Source of the DNA: Alternaria dauci
Lineage: Eukaryota; Ascomycota; Dothideomycetes; Pleosporales; Pleosporaceae
Direction: 5' to 3'
Length of the DNA stretch: 64,000 nucleotides
NCBI RefSeq assembly: GCF_042100115.1
Contig: NC_091272.1
Span: 1,922,001 to 1,986,000 of the forward strand
The notes beneath the pieces are model-generated. The model made no database searches, was not told the origin of the DNA, and saw nothing but the letters and a program-made list of their open reading frames with translations. The position numbers and the translations under genes were made by a program. Shown one piece after another: positions 12,701 to 23,852 of the stretch. The stretch's first letter is position 1; each line of letters begins with the position of its first letter.

Positions 12701-13252
12701 GCACAGCGAATTGAAATTTTTAGCGTTGCTGTTCTATTGACTTTTGGCGTTGTTCTGTTTCTTTACTTTCAGCATGAGGTAATGGGCTGTCTTCGAGGAG
12801 GGCGCCTGGGTATCCGTGTGGGATCCGGAGTATGGGGAATTAACACAGGGAGTTACCAGGCATTCATCGGACTGGTTTCTGGAATCGAGGACGCTAGTTG
12901 CATTAAACAGCAGCAAAGAAACCTGATTCTCGAAGTGAGTGGGATTCATTTTCCTTGCCGTAGGACCGGGCGCCAGCCTTGCGACGCTGTTTGTCTACAG
13001 CTCTCAAGCGTGTTCTCTCTTTACGCTGAGGTCGACGACTATTGGGATGGGGGAGCGGTATTACCCGTATCGGAGAGCAAGCACTTCCCGTTCGGCTTAC
13101 TGAGTTATGTGACATAGTTAGCAACAGATGTATCATGGGGTGGAATACCGAAGCACGTCTTCACATGTACACTTTTAGATTATAGATGACATCGAGATCA
13201 CGCGCCACAGACGATTCCGAGTCATGAATTTGCATTAGAATCATGCTGCATT
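12701..13252. other. Convergent 3' intergenic region
   Basis: Lies between the 3' ends of the Prp4 gene and the DUF3445 gene. It should contain both 3' UTRs; ORFs here have no recognisable product. Confidence 0.5.
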
Positions 13253-14634
13253 TCAGGCGTCAATCTCTCCCTTTAGAAACGCTTTCACTTTATCACCCCA
13301 GATGATTTGACGCTTGTAGACTGTAATGCTAGGAACACTGCCGAGGCCCAACCCATCAATAGCTTCCGCAAGCACCTCTCCACTCCCTTCATCTCTCAGT
13401 TCGCATAACGGGTATTGATACGTCTAAACGTCGTCAGTGGACTCTCATGCGAAAATGAACTCAATCCGAAGCCCTCAAAGTTAGCCAAGATTACATTACC
13501 TTGAAAGCAAAGACCAGCGCACCAGTCTTTGGTAAACGATGTAATGTCTGCCTTTCACACCTCAACACTGTCTTGTCCAAGTCAATCTCCTCTTCGGCTT
13601 CCATTTTCTGCTTGAGAGCCAGATCCTCCTCAGTCATGTGGTTGCCCTCCAAGCAGAACAACTGTCCATTCGTACTGATGCTCCAGTTGCTCCGCTTGAC
13701 AATCTTGCCCACGGGCAGGTTGGCAAAGAAGCGATCCATGCTTTTTTCTAGCTTGGCGGCATAGCCAGGGACAGGGTTATGTATGGCGGCGAGAAGCTGA
13801 TTGAGCTTGGAGCGTGTGTTGAAGCCGCTCGGGAAACAGTTTATAAAGGCGGTTAGTACGTATTTGGTCTGGGCAGTGGTAGCGAACGATGAAGTATTGG
13901 GAGATTTGGAAGAGGAGGTGAGTAGTAAGAATTCCGTGTCGATATTGGAGCCTAGGATTTCCAAGGCTTCTTCACCATTTGTCATGTGCAGTGGGATCAG
14001 GCCATCTGTGACGTGGTTTCGCAGATGCGTTCTTGATTCTGTGACGGTGTAAAGACTTGGAAAGCGGCGGGGCAGATATGTTCTTGTAAGCCATTCGTAG
14101 AGTTCCAAGATAGCCGGGGCGGCCTCTGGGTTACATGCGAGGACTTCGTATCGTTCCTTCTCGATTAGTTCCTTACGGATTTGTAGCCGTTCGCGGTGCG
14201 TATTGTCCATTGCAATTAGATCATTCAGGGTAGTGTTCTCGAGCGCTAGTACGGTATCACCGTTAGTGCACACTCATAATCTTGGTAGGTGGTAGAGACT
14301 ATACCCATTGTCATGTGGTATTTTGGTTTGAAAGGGCGAAGCTTGAGAGGTTGCTCTGTATCCAGATGGAAGTTTAAAAGAGGGGCGATATCTTCGTATG
14401 CGGATTCCGAGTATACGGCCTCGGATCTGTTTTTGACAGGTGCTGACGACGATGGATATCGTGACTGCTGATTTAGAGGTTGCGTCAACATGATGGTATG
14501 GAAGATCAGTGGACAAGTGAACGTACACGGATGCTATTCTGTAGACGAGCTCTTTGGGAGTAGACATATGCGATTGCTCCCAATAGCAGAAGGATCCATG
14601 GCAGCGGACTGTTGGTAACGTCAAGTTGATCCAT
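13253..14634 (-). CDS. DUF3445 protein, haem-dependent oxidative N-demethylase-like
   Basis: Exons on the minus strand: 14634-14527, 14467-14305, 14245-13500, 13423-13253 (395 residues). Introns are 59, 59 and 76 bases and all joints keep frame. Family marks are RPFKPKYHMTMALEN split by the second intron, DNTHRERLQIRKELIEKE, the arginine-rich RCERQTLHRLPKTGALVFAF near the end, and a C-terminal VYKRQIIWGDKVKAFL. Bacterial relatives are described as haem-dependent oxidative N-demethylases; substrate here is unknown. Residues 8-24 (PLPWILLLLGAIAYVYS) form a membrane segment, suggesting an N-terminal anchor. An in-frame ATG at 14754 would add 40 residues ahead of this anchor; I prefer 14634 because the hydrophobic segment then lies at the N-terminus. 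Function is by family only. Confidence 0.82.
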
Positions 14635-15260
14635 GATGACTTCGACGGCCTGTTCAGATGTATCATGTAGGATGGCCGTGTATGAATTATGTTCAACGTC
14701 AATGTATATGTTGCGCACGTAGGGCGTCGAGTTGACAAGTCGTCGTCGTGTCATCTAAGAAAGAAGACATGAAGTGGTAGACGCTTCAGACGCTCCAATC
14801 GCGACAGCAATGCTATCAGTTGTCGAAACAAATGGGATTTAGTTGCCTATTAAAGCTAACCCCGCATTGGAGCGGTTACGCTAAGATGCCGTACTAGCAA
14901 CGGGGCAGGTCACAACGATGTGGTCTTGCACGTTCCCTTGACACTGGACTAGTTTCTGAGGTTGACTGTCTTGGTAGACAATCCTGGAATGCGCAGTCGA
15001 GGGCTATTGGAACGAAGCCATGCCTTGCTGTCATTTCACGATGATGTCGCAGTCTTGAGTTGATTCTCCAATGCTTACTTCTACATGATATCCTGTCTCG
15101 ATGCTGCGTCTGAAACTGTCTAACTCGGTACAGACTTGTAGTAGACTTGGTTGCCTCCGTGTCATCATCTCCTACACACTTATTCCTCGAATCCACGAAG
15201 CCTTTTTTGCTTCCTCATCTGAGCCATGGTATGTATTACGCAACGTCGCCGTCGGTGTGT
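14635..15260. other. Intergenic, promoter side of the DUF3445 gene
   Basis: Between the start of the DUF3445 gene and the stop of the Dap1-like gene, both on the minus strand. It may include a 40-codon N-terminal extension of the former (to 14754). Nothing else recognised. Confidence 0.4.
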
Positions 15261-15779
15261 TTATGCTTTGGCGTCCTCAGCTTCCGGGTGACCTACAGGC
15301 ACCAGCTTGCCCACAACAAGGTACTTCTCCTCGAATCTCTCTTCCCAACCCCTCAAGGCATCGAGCTGCTCAGCATCCAGGTTCTCCAGAGTGTCGAGTG
15401 GGCCGTCGAGATCCTTGGTCAACATGTCCTCATCAAAACTGCCGCAGGCCAGGCCTCTCGACGCATCGCGGCCAGCGAAGTTTGCATAAGGGCCACCCGG
15501 GCCATAGAAGTTGCGGCCGGAAGTGACGTCAAAGACGCGGCCGCGAACGGCGAGATAGACGGGCATGTTGTTCAGGCCATTGTAGGGAAAAAGCGAGGGC
15601 GGGGTGAAGGTGCGGAAGACGGTTGGCGGCGGAGCGCGTGGGAGGGTTTGCGGGGCGGCTGGTTTGAGGCGGAGATAGACGAGAAGGCCGAAGAGGGAGA
15701 GGAGGAGGATGTTTATCGGCGTGAAGATGGAGGCGCTGCGGTTCTGTGAGTCGAGGCGAGTGCTTGCTGGGGAGCTCAT
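15261..15779 (-). CDS. dap1: Dap1/MAPR-type cytochrome b5-like haem protein
   Basis: Single-exon gene of 172 residues. A membrane segment at about residues 19-36 (FTPINILLLSLFGLLVYLRL) is followed by a proline-rich linker and a cytochrome b5-like domain of the membrane-associated progesterone receptor family: MPVYLAVRGRVFDVTSGRNF, then YGPGGPYANFAGRDASRGLA. In this family a tyrosine in the YGPGGPY region binds haem, and yeast Dap1 supports the sterol 14-demethylase P450 Erg11. The length matches MAPR proteins. An ER location and a role in sterol P450 support are inferred from the family. Start is the first ATG, directly before the anchor. Confidence 0.85.
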   Translation of the reverse strand: MSSPASTRLDSQNRSASIFTPINILLLSLFGLLVYLRLKPAAPQTLPRAPPPTVFRTFTPPSLFPYNGLNNMPVYLAVRGRVFDVTSGRNFYGPGGPYANFAGRDASRGLACGSFDEDMLTKDLDGPLDTLENLDAEQLDALRGWEERFEEKYLVVGKLVPVGHPEAEDAKA

Positions 15780-17363
15780 GATGTTTGCTTACACGTGGGT
15801 TGCCGAGGGCTCCGGAAGAGGTGAAGGAAGTGCTGTTGCCGTTAGTTTGACCTTTATTCACGCCCACAGTTGGCAGAACTAACCATCGGCCATGGCGAGA
15901 ACGGCAAGTCAAAGATGTGCTACGTGAGTGACAATCGACGGTGCTGTCGTGGTGGGTGGTAGAGTTTAGACGGCGCGGGGAGCTTAATTGCTGACGATGA
16001 TGCAACAACTCCGAATGCTCAACACTACCGGCAACCAGACATGCACGACGGACTTCCGCCGCCGCGCGCCACCGCCACCACTATCACAAACCTGCAAGCC
16101 ACATATTGCAGACATTCGATTTTAGTTGTGCAAGCAATGGATTCGCATCGCCAGCCGGTCGTGAAAGGGGGGTGGGTGTATTGTACTGCACTTGACCTCA
16201 CAACCTGGGCGCACGTGAGACATAGCCACCTTGCGCAACCACCTGCCTACTCTCTCTTTCACCGGAGAGTCGCCATGCAATCTTAAGATACTTTCACTCC
16301 CTCTTCACCTCCACTTCACAGTCCCAAGCACGCGCCTACCTGCGCGCAACACGACCTTTCGCGCTGCTCCACCAACTCATCCCTGCGCCTCACCCTTTGA
16401 AACGAGGCCCTGAAACGCGCGACAGCGATTCATTTCCGCCCCCTTGGGATGCGCTGATTCGCCTACGCTGCACTTGTCGCCTTGGGCGCATCCAAACAAT
16501 TGTCAGAGAGCAATTCGCTGCCGTCGAACCGCTGCTTGTAGACAAAGACTTGCGGCACCGGTGCGATATCGTGCCGCTGGCGCTTTGGTCGAGGCGCAGT
16601 TCCTACTTGGTTGTTGTGCTGTGCTGGTCTGGTCTTCCTAGAGTGAGCTGACACCATTACCTCTCGACGTCGACTTGATCGCCCTCCTTCATTTACCAAG
16701 ATTACGCCCTCGGATCCACGCCTGACGAAGGATCCGAGGCTTCAATCTACATACATACTGTTTCTTTGTTGAATCTGAGCGTCAACATCCACTATCAACA
16801 ATCAACTACCCCGTCAACAAGTCCGCTTTACGCATAATAATATCCTGTACGTATATTCCTTATATTGTCTCCAGCTCTTTGCACTTGGTACTTGCATTAT
16901 CGACATCGACCATCGGCATCCGCTCGTGCTGGTTTCCAGATCGTGTTCCTCGAGACGAAGAATTATGCATGGCCTAGCAAGAGTCGGTATTCTCGCCTTT
17001 CTCAAACTCGCCAACAGTACTGGAGCACATCGCACGTCCTATCTGCCTTGCTGTAGGGGCATCCCATGGTATTCGCCGCCCACACCTCTGATCGGCGGAC
17101 CATATTTCTCGCCTATCGCCCGCACCCACAGCTGCCTCCACCAGATCTGGGACCTTGCCAAGTCTCGCGATGTCAACGGGTTTCAAAAAGCACCGAACAA
17201 ATCATGCAATGTACTCTGAAGGCCGCTGAGAATAGGAGAGGCTCCGTCGCAATAAGTAGCCCTCGGCCACTGAGCATGTCGCTTTGCCTACTTCGTGATG
17301 CTCATGTATACCTTTACCTCTATCAATTCGGGCTAATCTTTGTTTCATGCAGAATCCTTAATA
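15780..17363. other. Divergent intergenic region with a hairpin
   Basis: About 1.6 kb between the divergent starts of the Dap1-like gene and the coiled-coil protein gene. It is rich in C/T tracts typical of fungal leaders. Short ORFs show no recognisable product. A 10-base perfect inverted repeat lies at 16708-16739. A CAG just before the downstream ATG (about 17352) suggests a possible leader intron. Confidence 0.45.
16708..16739. repeat. Inverted repeat CCTCGGATCC / GGATCCGAGG
   Basis: Two perfect 10-base arms (16708-16717 and 16730-16739) separated by 12 bases. The outer six bases of each arm (CCTCGG and CCGAGG) match the core published for FarA/FarB-type zinc-cluster regulators of fatty-acid genes. 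Binding here is speculation; a transcript hairpin is equally possible. Confidence 0.6.
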
Positions 17364-19179
17364 ATGTGGAAACGATTACAGGGTGCCGTTCGAGATAAGG
17401 AGAGGCATGCACGAATAGGCAATCCCGTACTTCTTGAAACCACTTATGACGAGGATCAACTGAATCGCAATCCCAAAGTGACCGACCTCCAAAATGGCAG
17501 TCACCACAATTATGCGCTCCCCCCGCTCTCGCAGTAAGTACTGGAATCCTCAATGCCCGCGTCGTCGCTGATTGTCTGGTAGTTTCTCGTCTCATCACGA
17601 GCCTCCCCACTATAGGTCGTCAGAAGTACCAACAGCTTCGTCTATTTACTCACAAGACACTCTCTGCTACAACAACGACAACCCCACAGCCACATCGCCC
17701 TCTGCATACGAAGACATCTCGCCTCCTAGCTCTCCCGAACCAGAACAGTACTCTTCCTCTTTTCTACCTCGAAGATTCCGCTCGATGCGCGACGTATCAC
17801 CCATGGAAGAAGACCGCAAGAAGCTCGAAGACAATCCCCGCGCGGGTAGCCACATTCCTGTTCTACGCAGAGCACCATCCGTGGTTAGAAATGGCGACGC
17901 AGAGCCAGGACCAAAGCAGAAGTTTTGGGAAGGCAAGCTTGCACCAAACTCGAAAGTGAAGTGGGACGAGTATTCAGGCGAGCCCAATAGTGCAGGAAAG
18001 GCCGCGTCAGTTGATCCCGTGTCTTATGCGAAAGGTGTGGCGTCATCAGACAGCAGGCCTATGGGGTATCAGGTGTCAGTCAGTGGGCCTCAGAAAAAGA
18101 ACACAAGCTTCGGAGAGCGCGTTGGCCGCTTCGGGTCGAAGCGCTCACCACCACCCGTGGAGCCGTGGAGCCGAGCTACGGGACGATCAGAAATCGCACC
18201 TCCGCTGAAATACCAGCCTGCAGACAAACCACTACAGATACCACGAAAGACAGTCTCACCGAGCACGGACCAGGAGGTATCAAACGCGCTTGCGGCCGCA
18301 ATCATCTTCGATACCAAACTGCCTGATACTCAATTTGTAACAACCGAAATGGCGCCCAAGGATCCGCGCGACAACGAGATGCGCTACAACGATAGCATTA
18401 AGCCGATTGCTCCGCTTAAAGTAGGAAAGAATGCTCCCACCTCACCTCAAGGCTTGGGAATTACAACTTCGTATCCGAGCCCTATTACTCCAACAACGCG
18501 CACACAACTGAACCAGTCCCCGGCCACTGTGACACCAGTAGAACAGACGCTATACCCCAGCTTACGGAACACGACCCCGCCTTCGGAGAGGGACAAGCAA
18601 GCACCCATCAGTCGATTCTCGTGGACTACCTACAACAGCGGGACAACCGCCCAACACTCACCACCACCTTCACCACCGGCTGCGAAGCGCGTCGTAACAG
18701 AACCCATATCAGCCGCGTCGTCAATTTTGAATCGACGCCGCCCAGTGCCCTCGGCAGAAAGCGCCAACGCGCCCAGCATGGCCAAAGTCTACGCCCGTAA
18801 CCCAACTTCTCCTTACGCCTCATCCACTTTTTCCAACTCCTCGAAGAAGGCACTGCCCCATCCTCCCAGCGCCCTCAGTGCCATTGACCACATTGCCTAC
18901 CTGGAATCGCAACAAGAAGACCTGCGCATCCGCCGTAACAATGTGTACCGTCTGCTAAAGGACTTGAACAACGCTGCGCCGACAAACCCGCTAGTCACCG
19001 ACTTCAAAAAGGCCAGGGCGGCAGAAGAGAGGAAGAAGGCGTTTCAGGAAGAGTTGGATGAGATTCGCGCCGAGGAGCATGACATTGGGCTTAAGCTCCA
19101 TCGCGCGTGGAAGAAGAGGGAGAGGGACGATCCAAACTCCAACGGCAGTGCCTTGTGGGTGAGGAGAGTTACCAGTTAA
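17364..19179 (+). CDS. Conserved fungal hypothetical protein with C-terminal coiled coil
   Basis: Exons 17364-17533 and 17583-19179 (588 residues); the 49-base intron has a GTAAGT donor and TAG acceptor and joins CTCTCGCA to TTTCTCG in frame. I do not recognise a named family. Residues ~60-450 are Ser/Pro-rich and probably disordered, with several proline-directed sites (SPPSSPEP, SPPPSPP). The C-terminal ~100 residues are charged and predicted helical: DHIAYLESQQEDLRIRRNNV, a basic AAEERKKAFQEEL stretch and EEHDIGLKLHRAWKKRERDD. This suggests a scaffold or cytoskeletal role, but nothing shows it directly. The start ATG at 17364 begins MWKRLQGAVRDKERHARIG. Confidence 0.75.
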
Positions 19180-19439
19180 AGCGAGGGCGCGTTGTTGGTG
19201 CATGATATGAATGTTTTCTTCTTCTTCTTTTCCTTTGAAGCATTTGCATAGGGTGGTTGGTACCACTGTCTCTGGTTACATTTTCTCTGACTCAAATCGT
19301 CAAGGCTTGTCTAAGCCTGTTTTTACTTGTTCATGAATCGACTACCCCTTAGTTATGATACTCAACACACGCGTTCACAACCCGATGCAAATGGTGGAAT
19401 GTCTTGATGTTTATTAAACGTGCAACATCGATTTACAGA

Positions 19440-20552
19440 CTAGTCGACCTCTGGGACGGGTAGTCCATTGACAATCATCATGCCCTCTCTTCCTAACATC
19501 TTCATCGCCTTGACCGCTTCGTCGTGTCGCAACTGCTTCGTTTCCTCGTCTGTGACAAGTACGAAGTCGTACTTGAGCAGTTTTGACCCCTCTTTAGCAT
19601 CATATTTCTTAGCCTGTTCTGCTGTCACGGTATCTAAGCTGACAATGAGAGACTCTTTGACACCAAAGACGGCATCGGATGTCTCGTAGTCAGAACCACG
19701 GACATATAACGCCCTACACATCGATCAGCACGTGTAAACAAAGGGGCAGCAAGAAGACTTACGTAACGAGGTTATCAAAACCCTCCTTCTCGAACATGAA
19801 GTGCATATGACTTGGTCGCCAGCAGTGCCTCCCTAGTTTCTCAAGCAACTTGCCGACAGGCCCATCATTAGGAATCGGGTACGGCACGGGTACAATACCC
19901 TTGAACCAAAATACACCATCTTTGTCGCTCCTTATGACGGCACGGCCATCTGCTTTACTACCCCTGTCCTCATACTGCACGTCGTATTTGCCCTGAGAAT
20001 CTGTCTCCCACACATCCACCTTGACGTCTGGTACAGGCTCGCCGGTCGTGGTCTTGACGGTACAGAGGACGAGTAGGGGCTCGCCGTTGGGATCGGCCGA
20101 GATTGAGGTGCCGTTTGAGTCGGATGGCGCGTCATGCGTGTGGAAGGGGCCGAGCACTGTGCCTTCGGTTGAAGAGGGCGGTTTTGGGTGGTCGATGGAG
20201 TCCACGAGGAGGGAGAGACCGACAATGTCTGAGAGGAGAATGAACTCCTACAACAAGTCAGTATTTCTGGTTTTCTATAGGCGAGAGGAGATGGGGAGCA
20301 TACTTGTCGGACGTCGGTACATATCTGCCCAACTTGGGTGAGGAATTGGATGCCTGCCATCCACTCATCGAAGCTCAATCGCGTCTCGCGCGCGAAGTCG
20401 TGCAGGTGCGAAACCAGACGTTCCATGACGTACTTGAGACGTGGATCGCTGCATTGCGAATTTATTCGATGTACATTTTCAGTGATGTTTTCGATGGTGA
20501 GGTCCTTGAGGACGGGAACCGTAGAGGCATCTGCGCCCTTGGATGATGTCAT
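19440..20552 (-). CDS. Intradiol ring-cleavage dioxygenase (catechol/hydroxyquinol type)
   Basis: Non-haem Fe(III) enzyme opening ortho-dihydroxylated aromatic rings with O2, feeding the beta-ketoadipate pathway. Exons on the minus strand: 20552-20304, 20247-19763, 19713-19440 (335 residues; introns 56 and 49 bases). The N-terminal dimerisation part (WMAGIQFLTQVGQICTDVRQ) and the catalytic core are both present. Expected iron ligands can be seen: Tyr in DSQGKYDVQY, Tyr in VPVPYPIPNDGPVG, and two His in GRHCWRPSHMHF. No signal peptide when the ATG at 20552 is used; an in-frame ATG at 20678 would add a hydrophobic stretch but is more likely leader. The presence of an N-terminal linker domain favours the catechol/hydroxyquinol 1,2-dioxygenase branch over protocatechuate dioxygenases. 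Substrate is not settled by sequence. Confidence 0.88.
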
Positions 20553-21341
20553 GATGTGCGACGAGACGGCCAGGTAGTAGGGATGTGTAGAGGCACAAAG
20601 AGCAACAGAGATAGAGAGTAACAGCGGTAACGATGTGCTACAGTTGAGAAATGAAACAACGCTCTCGGAACGGTCCAAAGGATCGTTCAGCTGCAGTTAG
20701 CCGTAACCTTGACGAACGGGAAGCAGCCGCATAGCTTAACACGAGAGACCTCCATCGGATCCACCCCAGAAGCGTGCCGCTGACCAAGCCGGAAAGCTTA
20801 TAGGTCGAATAGCTGGAAAGCGTAGAGTTGCAGGCGCCGGCAGAGAGTTCACGAGGCGGAGGTAATGGTGTCGGGGGGGGGGCTTTCGGTACCTGGGATG
20901 CGGGGCAGCTCGCAGCGCCAGCTTACCAAGAGCTTACAAGCAGCCTCAGTTGTGCAATCACAACCTTTGCTAACACATGACCATCCCTGGCAGCTCCATG
21001 GAATAGTACAGTAGTGTACCTGAGTAGACTCCGGGAAACTACTGACGCTGTGAACCATGGTCGGTACGATTGCCTGGCAATTAGCCTAGACATGTTGTGT
21101 CACTAAAGCTGCAGGAACAACGCAGTCAATGCATGCAATTATGACAATAACGAGATGCGTCAATTTCTTCCATATTGCCGTTAAAGCGTATCGTAACTGT
21201 AATCATGTGCGCCGTGATTGTTCCCACCCATCATCCCGAACTCCACCCGCATGCTGCCAACCCATATTAACCCATCGAAAAGACATGGCCGATCAAGGTG
21301 GATCGGAGACACCCAAAGAGAGTCAAAGTCAGTGGGCAAGC
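20553..21341. other. Intergenic
   Basis: Promoter side of the dioxygenase gene and 3' side of the HMG-box-like gene. Contains a run of ten G at 20873-20882. No gene or RNA recognised. Confidence 0.4.
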
Positions 21342-21769
21342 TCATGGGGCATTGTTCTTTGGGTTCTCTGGTGAAGCCTTCCACTGCCAAACATTAGCCA
21401 AGTCACTCGTCGTTGCATGGTCATGTCCTAAGCTCGGTCGAGTAACATACCATCTTGCCGAGCTCTTGCTGTTGCTCCTTGAAAGACAGGTCCTTGTACT
21501 CGTCACGGTGGGCCTTGACTGTTACTCCTCGTTAGCAGGTGCCAGCCTCTCATGGTTGTAATGTTATTGCGCCTCGAATAACACGTTCAAATAACGCGTC
21601 AAAACGCGTCAAACGTGACAGGCTTACAGTATGTTTGCATATTTGCCATGGCAACCCTCGCATTGTTGTTCTTCTTGCCAACGCGACGGCCCTTGGGAGC
21701 AGCCTTCTTGACACCCGCGCCATTGATCGCTTTCGGTGTCGCAGGTTTGGCAGTAGTGGGATTGGCCAT
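21342..21769 (-). CDS. Small HMG-box-like protein (83 residues)
   Basis: Three exons on the minus strand, 21769-21628, 21518-21451 and 21383-21342, each too short to stand out as an ORF. Introns are 109 and 67 bases with GTAAGC and GTATGT donors; the second ends in CAG and the first in AACAG. The N-terminal half is basic and Ala/Pro-rich (VKKAAPKGRRVGKKNNNARV). The C-terminal half resembles helices 1 and 2 of an HMG box: NMQTYFKAHRDEYKDLSF, then KEQQQELGKMWKASPEN. It stops at that point (PKNNAP, TGA), so helix 3 of a normal HMG box is missing. A nuclear, DNA-associated role is inferred. The tail length depends on the last splice; reading past it gives another frame with no HMG likeness. Confidence 0.7.
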
Positions 21770-22509
21770 GCTGGGCAGCAGATAGTGACAGGCGTTATAT
21801 TAGAGTCGTCAAATGGGAAAATCTTGTTTGATAAATGGTGAAGTCGTGGTGTAGTTGTAACATTGATGGGAGGTGGGTGTGAACTGAAGGTTTATTGAGA
21901 GAAGGCGCGACCCAGACCGCACTAAGCTACGCTTAATCTTCAATGCGCCTCCCCGATGGACTAGATAGCCTGTCTAGATGCTTGCACGACGTTGGAAATA
22001 TGGTCTCATGCGATTGGTGCTGGTCATCACATGAAACAGATAGCAATATGCGCCCCTAACAATCTTTCCAGAAGCGAGGGATAGCAGCATGGAATGCGCG
22101 ATCGTGCCTACCGAGAGTGCACAATCTCATTGCACAAACCATAGAGCTGACGTGAGCAACGTGTTGGCCTTCGGGGACGCTCAATGGCATGTCCAAGGCA
22201 GTCTGACGGGATTGGGCCACCGTGGCCCAGTCGCTCGCGTGACCATACGGATCCTCGTGCATCTTAGTTTGTCGTAACAGGGGCGCAACGGGTCCTTTAG
22301 TGCTCGAACGACTTCTACTGTGGTGATTGTACCTCGACGTTTACCATTCTGCGGGTGAGATTCTATGTCAGGGCCCGAGCATCTGAGATTCTGAAACCTT
22401 GAATCACCTGTATCCACAGACACGCCCAAAGATCCAGCTCTCGTTCACAGCAACCCGGCAGGAGTCCGCCAGCCGAGGTTCGATTGTACGTTCATCTCCA
22501 ATCACGCAC

Positions 22510-22925
22510 TCACGAAGAATGCGTCGTCTGCTCTTCTGTTATACGACGATGCCGGGCATCCTGAGAGTCGGCCTCCATGCCCCCTGTACTCAGCACCGGC
22601 CTGTCTATACCTCGAGAGGCAATACTAAACTTCCGACGGCGACCGCTCGGCCGCTCCGTGAGACTTGGGGCACGAGGTCTCGCTTTGCCGCGAGCGCGTC
22701 CGCCGATGAAAGGTATCTCGTGTGCGCCGGCGCGACAGCAGTAGAGGAGTAGGTCGTAGACGAGCAGCGCTGCCCATGGGCCGATGGCCACGAGGCCGAG
22801 AAAGAGCTATTCTACTGTGAGAAGACAGAACCTGGTTGAAGGCGCCATTTTATACTCACGAATATGCGCGTGATCCACGTTTCTACCACGGCCAAGTTCG
22901 CCGGTAGAATAGAGAGAAATCCCAT
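22510..22925 (-). CDS. Small conserved membrane protein
   Basis: Exon 1 22925-22860 (22 codons), a 53-base intron with GTGAGT donor, then exon 2 from 22806. Two hydrophobic stretches are visible: FLSILPANLAVVETWITRIF, and LFLGLVAIGPWAALLVYDLL across the junction. A basic cytosolic-type tail follows (GGRARGKARPRAPSLTERPS). The frame reaches TGA at 22510-22512, giving 118 residues. That TGA lies inside a perfect GTGAGT donor (22508-22513), so the gene may continue: splicing to an acceptor at 22333 opens a further 92 codons to a stop at 22056 and would give 211 residues. I report the short form. Function unknown; the pattern suggests an ER or plasma-membrane single- or double-pass protein. Confidence 0.6.
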
Positions 22926-23852
22926 GGCGGGGCGCAGCGGATATGTGCACTGGAAGAAAGATGAAGCTGGGGATAATGGTCGCGTGAGGAGTGCAGAGCG
23001 TCTGGTGATGCACCGAATAATTACAATTGGATTGACGCTAGTCGCCCACCCACGACTCCGAATTCCAATGACAAAGGTGGGTGATGTTTACGTTTGGTGG
23101 AGAGATCGGCCGTCATCATCATCAAGCCGCCGCGATGCGGACCGAAGTGGGTCGTGGCTGAAGCTTTCCCCAGCTCGGCACCGGCCTCACCATCACCGAT
23201 CCAACACCAACCACTAAACATGAACCACTGAACATTAGATGCAGCTGACATCTCAGCCTTATGTGAGGCGGTACAATCATTGTTACCCTGATTGGGTGGC
23301 AACCTGGCGTTAGCTTTGCGAAGCCAATTAGCCATGTCCGGCATACTGGCAGCAGCACGCCCACCCCTCCAGGGAGACAGCTCCTAAGAAGCTATGCCCC
23401 TCCGTTGCCATACCACTTGTTATTCGGACACAGTTTTATCCACTGATTTGAGTGGGGATCAAGCAGATCTTGGTATTGCTTCGTCTTTATTACATTGACC
23501 GTTGACCGGCGGCCTCCCACAGTACGGGCGCTTGGCCCTGCTCACGCAGACGGCTGCCTGGCCTTACCCACCTCGAGTCTTGAGTCTTGTCAGACACTCA
23601 GGTAGCATCCTCCTCTCCATAGAATGCTTTCAGACTTTAAACACACCCTTCTACACCACTCTGCTTTATCGCACCAATCCTGAGTTGCCTACGACGACAA
23701 GCTAGGGCTGCCCTCACTGCTACGCCTTGCCAGCAGCCTCGTTGCTTCATCCGGACGACTGAGACTAACTGAAAAGCTGTACAGCATATGACAAGTTAGT
23801 GCTGGATCTCGAGCCTTTTGCGCGCTCTTGGGCCCTTCCATTCACAATCAAC
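22926..23852. other. Divergent intergenic region
   Basis: Lies between the start of the small membrane protein gene (minus) and the BTB protein gene (plus). No supported gene. The last part is C/T-rich and should be the BTB gene leader. Confidence 0.4.

Noticed and set aside
20553..20678. Upstream ATG of the dioxygenase adding a hydrophobic N-terminus
   Set aside because: Intradiol dioxygenases of this branch are cytosolic; the added residues look like translated leader.
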